NCBI GenBank assembly: GCA_037577475.1
Contig: CM075183.1
Coordinates: forward strand, 19,818,781-19,882,780
Direction: 5' to 3'
DNA from: Chaunax sp. Z400
Taxonomy: Eukaryota; Chordata; Actinopteri; Lophiiformes; Chaunacidae
DNA: 64,000 nucleotides
Numbering within the stretch: the first letter of the stretch is position 1; every line of letters starts with the position of its first letter. A program made the position numbers and the translations under genes. Shown here piece after piece: positions 25,327 through 36,576 of the stretch. The notes under the pieces were generated by a model that did no database searches, was not told the DNA's origin, and saw only the letters and a list, made by a program, of their open reading frames with translations.

Positions 25327-26053
25327 TGTAACAGCCAGGTTAGATATTGACCACACAGTGCCAACAAGGGCAAGAAACACCACAACGACAAGCAGTTTAA
25401 AATACACTTTATTAAACTACATAAATATACACTAAATAACTGGACTGACTTCAGGGGAATAACTATAAAAAAATCACTGTCCTTTTCAGAGTTCATTTAA
25501 AAGGAGGGAAAAGTGGTTCCTCCGACTCTTTAGGGGAGAGGAGTCGGAGGTCCAGGCCGCTGCAATGCTAGTTGGTTGCTTCCACAGTCTCACTCTATCT
25601 CTTCACGGATGGCAGCTTTGTCCACACCATCAGCAATATAAAGGCCGGCATTCACTTCAGCCTTTGGGAAGCCCAAACCTGCCTTAAGGCTGCAACACAT
25701 GCGGCGGAACCTGGCCTGCACACAGAGAAACAACAGCAAAATGAGAGGGCCCGCATGTGGACATTCTTCACAATCCAGAACACATCACAAACGAGGGCTA
25801 TGTTCTACATTAAAACATGCGTTCCACATACCTGCACACAGAGAAACAACAGCAAAATGAGAGGGCAGCAGTGGTGACCATGAGGCACTTAAATAACCTC
25901 CTAGAGGAGGAGACACACCCAGACACACCTGTGCACAATCACATCAAATCAAGCTTAAGCTCACAGCAAACGTGCATGTCCCCACACACACACACAAAAC
26001 CACTACCAGTGTGAAGGTGAGTTAGTGTGGTGATACAGATCTACCCTGTTACA
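25327..26053. mobile_element. Solo-LTR-like insertion inside the array
   Basis: 727 bp of non-hexamer DNA beginning TGTAACAG and ending CTGTTACA, the TG...CA inverted ends of an LTR. TTAG flanks both sides (25323-25326 and 26054-26057), fitting a 4-bp target duplication, though TTAG also occurs by chance in this context. A TATA-like ATATAAAGG lies near 25637 on plus; an AATAAA lies on minus near 25410. Orientation is therefore unsettled. A 36-bp direct repeat occurs at 25715-25750 and 25831-25866. No internal retroviral genes are present. A small nonautonomous DNA element is the alternative. Confidence 0.65.
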
Positions 26054-27932
26054 TTAGGGTTAGGGTTTGAGCTAGGATTAGGGTTTGAGCTAGGGTTAGG
26101 GTTTGAGCTAGGGTTAGAGCTAGGGTTAGGTTAGGGTTTGAGCTAGGGTTAGGGTTAGGGTTTGAGCTAGGGTTAGGGTTTGAGCTAGGGTTAGGGTTAG
26201 GGTTAGGGTTTGAGCTAGGGTTAGGGTTAGGGTTTGAGCTAGGGTTAGGGTTTGAGCTAGGGTTAGGGTTAGGGTTAGGGTTTGAGCTAGGGTTAGGGTT
26301 AGGGTTAGGGTTTGAGCTAGGGTTAGGGTTAGGGTTTGAGCTAGGGTTAGGGTTAGGGTTTGAGCTAGGGTTAGGGTTAGGGTTAGGGTTTGAGCTAGGG
26401 TTAGGGTTAGGGTTTGAGCTAGGGTTAGGGTTAGGGTTAGGGTTTGAGCTAGGGTTAGGGTTAGGGTTTGAGCTAGGGTTAGGGTTAGGGTTAGGGTTTG
26501 AGCTAGGGTTAGGGTTAGGGTTTGAGCTAGGGTTAGGGTTTGAGCTAGGGTTAGGGTTAGGGTTTGAGCTAGGGTTAGGGTTAGGGTTTGAGCTAGGGTT
26601 AGGGTTAGGGTTAGGGTTTGAGCTAGGGTTAGGGTTAGGGTTTGAGCTAGGGTGAGGGTTAGGGTTAGGGTTTGAGCTAGGGTTAGGGTTAGGGTTAGGG
26701 TTTGAGCTAGGGTTAGGGTTAGGGTTTTAGCTAGGGTTAGGGTTAGGGTTAGGGTTTGAGCTAGGGTTAGGGTTAGGGTTTGAGCTAGGGTTAGGGTTAG
26801 GGTTTGAGCTAGGGTTAGGGTTAGGGTTTGAGCTAGGGTTAGGGTTTGAGCTAGGGTTAGGGTTTGAGCTAGGGTTAGGGTTAGGGTTAGGGTTGTGGCT
26901 AGGGTTAGGGTTCGAGCTAGGGTTAGGGTTAGGGTTTGAGCTAGGGTTAGGGTTAGGGTTTGAGCTAGGGTTAGGGTTAGGGTTAGTGTTTGAGCTAGGG
27001 TTAGGGTTAGGGTTTGAGCTAGGGTTAGGGTTAGGGTTAGGGTTTGAGCTAGGGTTAGGGTTAGGGTTTGAGCTAGGGTTAGGGTTAGGGTTAGGGTTTG
27101 AGCCAGGGTTAGGGTTAGGGTTAGGGTTTGAGCTAGGGTTAGGGTTAGGGTTTGAGCTAGGGTTAGGGTTAGGGTTTGAGCTAGGGTTAGGGTTAGGGTT
27201 TGAGCTAGGGTTAGGGTTAGGGTTTGAGCTAGGGTTAGGGTTAGGGTTAGGGTTTGAGCTAGGGTTAGGGTTAGGGTTTGAGCTAGTGTTAGGGTTTGAG
27301 CTAGGGTTAGGGTTTGAGCTAGGGTTAGGGTTTGAGCTAGGGTTAGGGTTAGGGTTGTGGCTAGGGTTAGGGTTCGAGCTAGGGTTAGGGTTAGGGTTTG
27401 AGCTAGGGTTAGGGTTTGAGCTAGGGTTAGGGTTTGAGCTAGGGTTAGGGTTAGGGTCAGGGTTGTGGCTAGGGTTAGGGTTTGAGCTAGGGTTAGGGTT
27501 AGGGTTAGGGTTTGAGCTAGGGTTAGGGTTAGGGTTAGGCTTTGAGCTAGGGTTAGGGTTAGGGTTTGAGCTAGGGTTAGGGTTAGGGTTAGGGTTTGAG
27601 CTAGGGTTAGGGTTTGAGCTAGGGTTAGGGTTTGAGCTAGGGTTAGGGTTAGGGTTTGAGCTAGGGTTAGGGATAGGGGTAGGGTTTGAGCTAGGGATAG
27701 GGTTAGGGTTTGAGCTAGGGTTAGGGTTAGGGTTAGGGTTTGAGCTAGGGTTAGGGTTAGGGTTTGAGCTAGGGTTAGGGTTTGAGCTAGGGTTAGGGTT
27801 AGGGTTTGAGCTAGGGTTAGGGATAGGGTTAGGGTTTGAGCTAGGGTTAGGGTAAGGGTTTGAGCTAGGCCTAGGGTCAGGGTTTGAGCTAGGGTTAGGG
27901 TTAGGGTTTGAGCTAGGGTTAGGGTTAGGGTT
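26054..27932 (+). repeat. Hexamer block T7, right segment
   Basis: 1879 bp continuing the interrupted block; entirely TTTGAG type with TTGTGG variants, closing with GAGCTAGGCCTAGGG. Confidence 0.9.
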
Positions 27933-28457
27933 GAAAGGAAAAAAACTAAATTCAGTACCCCTACTGAATTCTATATCTCGGGAACGGAAGGTCGTAGAGA
28001 CTCGGGACCAACGTCCGTCTGGGGGTTTCCGGCGTCTCTGAGAACACCAGTCTTTGTCCCGAGTCTCTACGACCTTCCGTTCCCGAGATATGACATATCC
28101 AGTAGGTGGGTGTACTGAATATGTGTATCTCGGGAACGGAAGGTCGTAGAGACTCGGGGACAAGTCTGGCGTGTTCAGCGCCCCCGAAATATGGCAGACG
28201 GATCTTGGTTCCAAGTTGCTCCGACCGTCGGTTCCCGAGTTATACCTAAGTTTATTTTCTCATTGTAGATGAATCGGGCTTGGCGCACCTATACTGAATA
28301 TGTGTATCTCGGGAACGGAAGGTCGTAGAGACTCGGGACCAACATCCGTCTGGGGGTTTTTGGGGTCTCTGAGAACGCCAGTCTTTGTCCCGAGTCTCTA
28401 CGACCTTCCCCTCCAGAGATATAACATATCCAGTAGGGGGGTATACTGGGTCTTAGA
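27933..28457 (+). repeat. Spacer cassette S8, A'BA type
   Basis: 525 bp. Begins GAAAGG instead of AAAAGG. The A' unit has perfectly matching hairpin arms (CCTTCCGTTCCCGAGATAT on the right). Confidence 0.9.
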
Positions 28458-31400
28458 CTAGGGTTAGGGCTAGGGTTAGGGTTAGGGTTAGGGTTGGGGC
28501 TAGGGTTAGGGTTAGGGTTGGGGCTAGGGTTAGGGTTAGGGTTTGGGTTAGGGTTAGGGTTGGGGCTAGGGCTAGGGTTAGGGTTAGGGTTGGGGCTAGG
28601 GTTAGGGTTAGGGTTAGGGTTGGGGCTAGGGTTAGGGTTAGGGTTGGGGCTAGGGTTAGGGTTAGGGTTTGGGTTAGGGTTAGGGTTGGGGCTAGGGCTA
28701 GGGTTAGGGTTAGGGTTGGGGCTAGGGTTAGGGTTGGGGTTGGTGCTAGGGTTAGGGTTAGGGTTTGGGTTAGGGTTAGGGTTGGGGTTAGGGTTAGGGT
28801 TAGGGTTAGGGTTTGAGCTAGGATTAGGGTTTGAGCTAGGGTTAGGGTTTGAGCTAGGGTTAGAGCTAGGGTTAGGGTTAGGGTTTGAGCTAGGGTTAGG
28901 GTTAGGGTTTGAGCTAGGGTTAGGGTTTGAGCTAGGGTTAGGGTTAGGGTTAGGGTTTGAGCTAGGGTTAGGGTTAGGGTTTGAGCTAGGGTTAGGGTTT
29001 GAGCTAGGGTTAGGGTTAGGGTTTGAGCTAGGGTTAGGGTTAGGGTTAGGGTTTGAGCTAGGGTTAGGGTTAGGGTTAGGGTTTGAGCTAGGGTTAGGGT
29101 TAGGGTTTGAGCTAGGGTTAGGGTTAGGGTTAGGGTTTGAGCTAGGGTTAGGGTTTGAGCTAGGGTTAGGGTTAGGGTTTGAGCTAGGGTTAGGGTTGGG
29201 GCTAGGGTTAGGGTTAGGCTTGGGGCTAGGGTTAGGGTTGGAGCTAGGGTTAGGGTTAGGGTTTGAGCTAGGGTTAGGGTTAGGGTTAGGGTTTGAGCTA
29301 GGGTTAGGGTTAGGGTTAGGGTTTGGGCTAGGGTTAGGGTTAGGGTTTGAGCTAGGGTTAGGGTTAGGGTTAGGGTTTGAGCTAGGGTTAGGGTTAGGGT
29401 TAGGGTTTGAGCTAGGGTTAGGGTTAGGGTTAGGGTTTGAGCTAGGGTTAGGGTTAGGGTTTGAGCTAGGGTTAGGGTTTGAGCTAGGGTTAGGGTTAGG
29501 GTTTGAGCTAGGGTTAGGGTTAGGGTTAGGGTTTGAGCTAGGGTTAGGGTTAGGGTTAGGGTTTGAGCTAGGGTTAGGGTTAGGGTTTGAGCTAGGGTGA
29601 GGGTTAGGGTTAGGGTTTGAGCTAGGGTTAGGGTTAGGGTTAGGGTTTGAGCTAGGGTTAGGGTTAGGGTTAGGGTTTGAGCTAGGGTTAGGGTTAGGGT
29701 TAGGGTTTGAGCTAGGGTTAGGGTTAGGGTTTGAGCTAGGGTGAGGGTTAGGGTTAGGGTTTGAGCTAGGGTTAGGGTTAGGGTTAGGGTTTGAGCTAGG
29801 GTTAGGGTTAGGGTTTTAGCTAGGGTTAGGGTTAGGGTTTGAGCTAGGGTTAGGGTTTGAGCTAGGGTTAGGGTTAGGGTTTGAGCTAGGGTTAGGGTTA
29901 GGGTTAGGGTTTGAGCTAGGGTTAGGGTTAGGGTTAGGGTTTGAGCTAGGGTTAGGGTTAGGGTTTGAGCTAGGGTTAGGGTTAGGGTTAGGGTTTGAGC
30001 TAGGGTTAGGGTTTGAGCTAGGGTTAGGGTTAGGGTTTGAGCTAGGGTTAGGGTTGGGGCTAGGGTTAGGGTTAGGCTTGGGGCTAGGGTTAGGGTTGGA
30101 GCTAGGGTTAGGGTTAGGGTTTGAGCTAGGGTTAGGGTTAGGGTTAGGGTTTGAGCTAGGGTTAGGGTTAGGGTTAGGGTTTGGGCTAGGGTTAGGGTTA
30201 GGGTTTGAGCTAGGGTTAGGGTTAGGGTTAGGGTTTGAGCTAGGGTTAGGGTTAGGGTTTGAGCTAGGGTTAGGGTTAGGGTTAGGGTTTGAGCTAGGGT
30301 TAGGGTTAGGGTTAGGGTTTGAGCTAGGGTTAGGGTTAGGGTTTGAGCTAGGGTTAGGGTTTGAGCTAGGGTTAGGGTTAGGGTTTGAGCTAGGGTTAGG
30401 GTTAGGGTTAGGGTTTGAGCTAGGGTTAGGGTTAGGGTTAGGGTTTGAGCTAGGGTTAGGGTTAGGGTTTGAGCTAGGCTGAGGGTTAGGGTTAGGGTTT
30501 GAGCTAGGGTTAGGGTTAGGGTTAGGGTTTGAGCTAGGGTTAGGGTTAGGGTTAGGGTTTGAGCTAGGGTTAGGGTTAGGGTTAGGGTTTGAGCTAGGGT
30601 TAGGGTTAGGGTTTGAGCTAGGGTGAGGGTTAGGGTTAGGGTTTGAGCTAGGGTTAGGGTTAGGGTTAGGGTTTGAGCTAGGGTTAGGGTTAGGGTTTTA
30701 GCTAGGGTTAGGGTTAGGGTTAGGGTTTGAGCTAGGGTTAGGGTTAGGGTTTGAGCTAGGGTTAGGGTTAGGGTTTGAGCTAGGGTTAGGGTTAGGGTTA
30801 GGGTTTGAGCTAGGGTTAGGGTTAGGGTTTGAGCTAGGGTTAGGGTTTGAGCTAGGGTTAGGGTTAGGGTTAGGGTTGTGGCTAGGGTTAGGGTTCGAGC
30901 TAGGGTTAGGGTTAGGGTTTGAGCTAGGGTTAGGGTTAGGGTTTGAGCTAGGGTTAGGGTTAGGGTTTGAGCTAGGGTTAGGGTTAGGGTTAGGGTTTGA
31001 GCTAGGGTTAGGGTTAGGGTTTGAGCTAGGGTTTAGGGTTAGGGTTAGGGTTTGAGCTAGGGTTAGGGTTAGGGTTAGGGTTTGAGCTAGGGTTAGGGTT
31101 AGGGTTAGGGTTTGAGCTAGGGTTAGGGTTAGGGTTTGAGCTAGGGTTAGGGTTAGGGTTAGGGTTTGAGCTAGGGTTAGGGTTAGGGTTAGGGTTTGAG
31201 CTAGGGTTAGGGTTAGGGTTTGAGCTAGTGTTAGGGTTTGAGCTAGGGTTAGGGTTTGAGCTAGGTTTAGGGTTTGAGCTAGGGTTAGGGTTAGGGTTAG
31301 GGTTGTGGCTAGGGTTAGGGTTCGAGCTAGGGTTAGGGTTAGGGTTTGAGCTAGGGTTAGGGTTTGAGCTAGGGTTAGGGTTTGAGCTAGGGTTAGGGTT

Positions 31401-31874
31401 AGGGTCAGGGTTGTGGCTAGGGTTAGGGTTTGAGCTAGGGTTAGGGTTAGGGTTAGGGTTTGAGCTAGGGTTAGGGTTAGGGTTTGAGCTAGGGTTAGGT
31501 TTAGGGTTAGGGTTTGAGCTAGGGTTAGGGTTAGGGTTTGAGCTAGGGTTAGGGTTAGGGTTTGAGCTAGGGTTAGGGTTAGGGTTTGAGCTAGGGTTAG
31601 GGATAGGGGTAGGGTTTGAGATAGGGTTAGGGTTAGGGTTTGAGCTAGGGTTAGGGTTAGGGTTTGAGCTAGGGTTAGGGTTAGGGTTTGAGCTAGGGTT
31701 AGGGTTTGAGCTAGGGTTAGGGTTAGGGTTTGCGCTAGGGTTAGGGATAGGGTTAGGGTTTGAGCTAGGGTTAGGGTAAGGGTTTCAGCTAGGCCTAGGG
31801 TTAGGGTTTCAGCTAGGGTTAGGGTTAGGGTTTGAGCTAGGGTTAGGGTTTGAGCTAGGGTTAGGGTTAGGGTT
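28458..31874 (+). repeat. Hexamer block T8 with internal 858-bp duplication
   Basis: 3417 bp. The rare marker TTAGGCTTGGGGCTAGGG appears near 29217 and again near 30075, exactly 858 bp (143 hexamers) apart, with matching variant order after each. Confidence 0.88.
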
Positions 31875-32730
31875 AAAAGGAAAAAAACTAAATTCAGTAC
31901 CCCTACTGAATTCTATATCTCGGGAACGGAAGGTCGTAGAGACTCGGGACCAACGTCCGTCTGGGGGTTTCCGGCGTCTCTGAGAACACCAGTCTTTGTC
32001 CCGAGTCTCTACGACCTTCCGTTCCCGAGATATGACATATCCAGTAGGTGGGTGTACTGAATATGTGTATCTCGGGAACGGAAGGTCGTAGAGACTCGGG
32101 GACAAGTCTGGCGTGTTCAGCGCCCCCGAAATATGGCAGACGGATCTTGGTTCCAAGTTGCTCCGACCGTCGGTTCCCGAGTTATACCTAAGTTTATTTT
32201 CTCATTGTAGATGAATCGGGCTTGGCGCACCTACACTGAATATGTGTATCTCGGGAACGGAAGATCGTAGAGACTCGGGACCAACATCCGTCTGGGGGTT
32301 TTCGGGGTCTCTGAGAACGCCAGTCTTTGTCCCGAGTCTCTACGACCTTCCCTTCCAGAGATATAACATATCCAGTAGGGGGGTATACTGAATATGTGTA
32401 TCTCGGGAACGGAAGGTCGTAGAGACTCGGGGACAAGTCTGGCGTGTTCAGCGCCCCCGAAATATGGCAGACGGATCTTGGTTCCAAGTTGCTCCGACCG
32501 TCGGTTCCCGAGTTATACCTAAGTTTATTTTCTCATTGTAGATGAATCGGGCTTGGCGCACCTATACTGAATATGTGTATCTCGGGAACGGAAGGTCGTA
32601 GAGACTCGGGACCAACATCCGTCTGGGGGTTTTTGGGGTCTCTGAGAACGCCAGTCTTTGTCCCGAGTCTCTACGACCTTCCCCTCCAGAGATATAACAT
32701 ATCCAGTAGGGGGGTATACTGGGTCTTAGA
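31875..32730 (+). repeat. Spacer cassette S9, A'BABA type
   Basis: 856 bp. The A' hairpin arms are perfect: 31915-31950 pairs with 31998-32033 (36 bp, 47-nt loop). A smaller hairpin precedes it (31891-31899 with 31904-31912, loop CCCC). Confidence 0.92.
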
Positions 32731-35720
32731 CTAGGGTTAGGGCTAGGGTTAGGGTTAGGGTTAGGGTTGGGGCTAGGGTTAGGGTTAGGGTTGGGGCTAG
32801 GGTTAGGGTTAGGGTTTGGGTTAGGGTTAGGGTTGGGGCTAGGGCTAGGGTTAGGGTTAGGGTTGGGGCTAGGGTTAGGGTTAGCGTTAGGGTTGGGGCT
32901 AGGGTTAGGGTTAGGGTTGGGGCTAGGGTTAGGGTTAGGGTTTGGGTTAGGGTTAGGGTTGGGGCTAGGGCTAGGGTTAGGGTTAGGGTTGGGGCTAGGG
33001 TTAGGGTTGGGGTTGGTGCTAGGGTTAGGGTTAGGGTTTGGGTTAGGGTTAGGGTTGGGGCTAGGGCTAGGGTTAGGGTTAGGGTTGGGGCTAGGGTTAG
33101 GGTTAGGGTTAGGGTTGGGGCTAGGGTTAGGGTTAGGGTTGGGGCTAGGGTTAGGGTTAGGGTTAGGGTTTGGGTTAGGGTTAGGGTTGGGGCTAGGGCT
33201 AGGGTTGGAGCTAGGGTTAGGGTTAGGGTTGGGGCTAGGGTTAGGGTTAGAGTTGGGGCTAGGGTTAGGGTTGGAGCTAGGGTTAGGGTTAGGGTTAGGG
33301 TTTGAGCTAGGGTTAGGGTTGTTAGGGTTAGGATTAGGGTTAGGGTTAGGGTTTGAGCTAGGGTTAGGGTTAGGGTTTGAGCTAGGGTTAGGGTTAAGGT
33401 TTGAGCTAGGGTTAGGGTTAGGGTTAGGGTTTGAGCTAGGGTTAGGGTTAGGGTTTGAGCTAGGTTTAGGGTTAGGGTTAGGGTTTGAGCTAGGGTTAGG
33501 GTTTGAGCTAGGGTTAGGGTTAGGGTTTGAGCTAGGGTTAGGGTTAGGGTTTGAGCTAGGGTTAGGGTTAGGGTTAGGGTTTGAGCTAGGGTTAGGGTTT
33601 GAGCTAGGGTTAGGGTTAGGGTTTGAGCTAGGGTTAGGGTTAGGGTTTGAGCTAGGGTTAGGGTTAGGGTTAGAGTTTGAGCTAGGGTTAGGGTTGGGGC
33701 TAGGGTTAGGCTTAGGGTTGGGGCTAGGGTTAGGGTTGAAGCTAGGGTTAGGGTTAGGGTTAGGGTTTGAGCTAGGGTTAGGGTTTGAGCTAGGGTTAGG
33801 GTTTGAGCTAGGGTTAGGGTTAGGGTTTGAGCTAGGGTTAGGTTTAGGGTTTGAGCTAGGGTTAGGGTTAGGGTTTGAGCTAGGGTTAGGGTTAGGGTTA
33901 GGGTTTGAGCTAGGGTTAGGGTTAGGGTTAGGGTTAGGGTTTGAGCTAGGATTAGGGTTTGAGCTAGGGTTAGGGTTTGAGCTAGGGTTAGAGCTAGGGT
34001 TAGGGTTAGGGTTTGAGCTAGGGTTAGGGTTAGGGTTAGGGTTTGAGCTAGGGTTAGGGTTAGGGTTTGAGCTTGGGTTAGGGTTTGAGCTAGGGTTAGG
34101 GTTAGGGTTTGAGCTAGGGTTAGGGTTAGGGTTTGAGCTAGGGTTAGGGTTAGGGTTAGGGTTTGAGCTAGGGTTAGGGTTGGGGCTAGGGTTAGGGTTA
34201 GGGTTGGGGCTAGGGTTAGGGTTGGAGCTAGGGTTAGGGTTAGGGTTAGGGTTTGAGCTAGGGTTAGGGTTAGGGTTTGAGCTAGGGTTAGGGTTTGAGC
34301 TAGGGTTAGGGTTAGGGTTAGGGTTTGAGCTAGGGTTAGGGTTAGGGTTTGAGCTAGGTTTAGGGTTTGAGCTAGGGTTAGGGTTAGGGTTTGAGCTAGG
34401 GTTAGGGTTTGAGCTAGGGTTAGGGTTAGGGTTTGAGCTAGGGTTAGGGTTAGGGTTTGAGCTTGGGTTAGGGTTTGAGCTAGGGTTAGGGTTAGGGTTA
34501 GGGTTTGACCTAGGGTTAGGGTTAGAGTTTGAGCTAGGGTTAGGGTTGGGGCTAGGGTTAGGGTTAGGGTTGGGGCTAGGGTTAGGGTTGGAGCTAGGGT
34601 TAGGGTTAGGGTTAGGGTTTGAGCTAGGGTTAGGGTTTGAGCTAGGGTTAGGGTTTGAGCTAGGGTTAGGGTTAGGGTTTGAGCTAGGGTTAGGTTTAGG
34701 GTTTGAGCTAGGGTTAGGGTTAGGGTTTGAGCTAGGGTTAGGGTTAGGGTTAGGGTTTGAGCTAGGGTTAGGGTTAGGGTTAGGGTTAGGGTTTGAGCTA
34801 GGATTAGGGTTTGAGCTAGGGTTAGGGTTTGAGCTAGGGTTAGAGCTAGGGTTAGGGTTAGGGTTTGAGCTAGGGTTAGGGTTAGGGTTTGAGCTAGGGT
34901 TAGGGTTTGAGCTAGGGTTAGGGTTTGAGCTAGGGTTAGGGTTAGGGTTTGAGCTAGGGTTAGGGTTAGGGTTTGAGCTAGGGTTAGGGTTTGAGCTAGG
35001 GTTAGGGTTAGGGTTTGAGCTAGGGTTAGGGTTAGGGTTAGGGTTTGAGCTAGGGTTAGGGTTAGGGTTAGGGTTTGAGCTAGGGTTAGGGTTAGGGTTT
35101 GAGCTAGGGTTAGGGTTTGAGCTAGGGTTAGGGTTAGGGTTTGAGCTAGGGTTAGGGTTAGGGTTAGGGTTTGAGCTAGGGTTAGGGTTAGGGTTAGGGT
35201 TTGAGCTAGGGTTAGGGTTAGGGTTTGAGCTAGGGTTAGGGTTAGGGTTAGGGTTTGAGCTAGGGTTATGGTTTGAGCTAGGGTTAGGGTTAGGGTTTGA
35301 GCTAGGGTTAGGGTTGGGGCTAGGGTTAGGGTTAGGGTTGGGGCTAGGGTTAGGGTTGGAGCTAGGGTTAGGGTTAGGGTTAGGGTTTGAGCTAGGGTTA
35401 GGGTTGTTAGGGTTAGGATTAGGGTTAGGGTTAGGGTTTGAGCTAGGGTTAGGGTTAGGGTTTGAGCTAGGGTTAGGGTTAAGGTTTGAGCTAGGGTTAG
35501 GGTTAGGGTTTGAGCTAGGGTTAGGGTTAGGGTTTGAGCTAGGGTTAGGGTTTGAGCTAGGGTTAGGGTTAGGGTTTGCGCTAGGGTTAGGGATAGGGTT
35601 AGGGTTTGAGCTAGGGTTAGGGTAAGGGTTTCAGCTAGGCCTAGGGTTAGGGTTTGAGCTAGGGTTAGGGTTAGGGTTTGAGCTAGGGTTAGGGTTTGAG
35701 CTAGGGTTAGGGTTAGGGTT
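32731..35720 (+). repeat. Hexamer block T9
   Basis: 2990 bp with a long TTGGGG section. Its left half matches block T10 at an offset of 3846 bp. TTGTTAGGG breaks occur near 33319 and 35403. Confidence 0.9.
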
Positions 35721-36576
35721 AAAAGGAAAAAAACTAAATTCAGTACCCCTACTGAATTCTATATCTCGGGAACGGAAGGTCGTAGAGACTCGGGACCAAC
35801 GTCCGTCTGGGGGTTTCCGGCGTCTCTGAGAACACCAGTCTTTGTCCCGAGTCTCTACGACCTTCCGTTCCCGAGATATGACATATCCAGTAGGTGGGTG
35901 TACTGAATATGTGTATCTCGGGAACGGAAGGTCGTAGAGACTCGGGGACAAGTCTGGCGTGTTCAGCGCCCCCGAAATATGGCAGACGGATCTTGGTTCC
36001 AAGTTGCTCCGACCGTCGGTTCCCGAGTTATACCTAAGTTTATTTTCTCATTGTAGATGAATCGGGCTTGGCGCACCTACACTGAATATGTGTATCTCGG
36101 GAACGGAAGATCGTAGAGACTCGGGACCAACATCCGTCTGGGGGTTTTCGGGGTCTCTGAGAACGCCAGTCTTTGTCCCGAGTCTCTACGACCTTCCCTT
36201 CCAGAGATATAACATATCCAGTAGGGGGGTATACTGAATATGTGTATCTCGGGAACGGAAGGTCGTAGAGACTCGGGGACAAGTCTGGCGTGTTCAGCGC
36301 CCCCGAAATATGGCAGACGGATCTTGGTTCCAAGTTGCTCCGACCGTCGGTTCCCGAGTTATACCTAAGTTTATTTTCTCATTGTAGATGAATCGGGCTT
36401 GGCGCACCTATACTGAATATGTGTATCTCGGGAACGGAAGGTCGTAGAGACTCGGGACCAACATCCGTCTGGGGGTTTTTGGGGTCTCTGAGAACGCCAG
36501 TCTTTGTCCCGAGTCTCTACGACCTTCCCCTCCAGAGATATAACATATCCAGTAGGGGGGTATACTGGGTCTTAGA
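35721..36576 (+). repeat. Spacer cassette S10, A'BABA type
   Basis: 856 bp, essentially the same as S9, including the private change GGAAGATCGTAGAG in the middle A unit. Confidence 0.92.

Noticed and set aside
24337..25407. Minus-strand protein with a signal-peptide-like start (YFKLLVVVVFLALVG)
   Set aside because: It begins at GTG inside the LTR-like element and runs into hexamers; a chance fusion.
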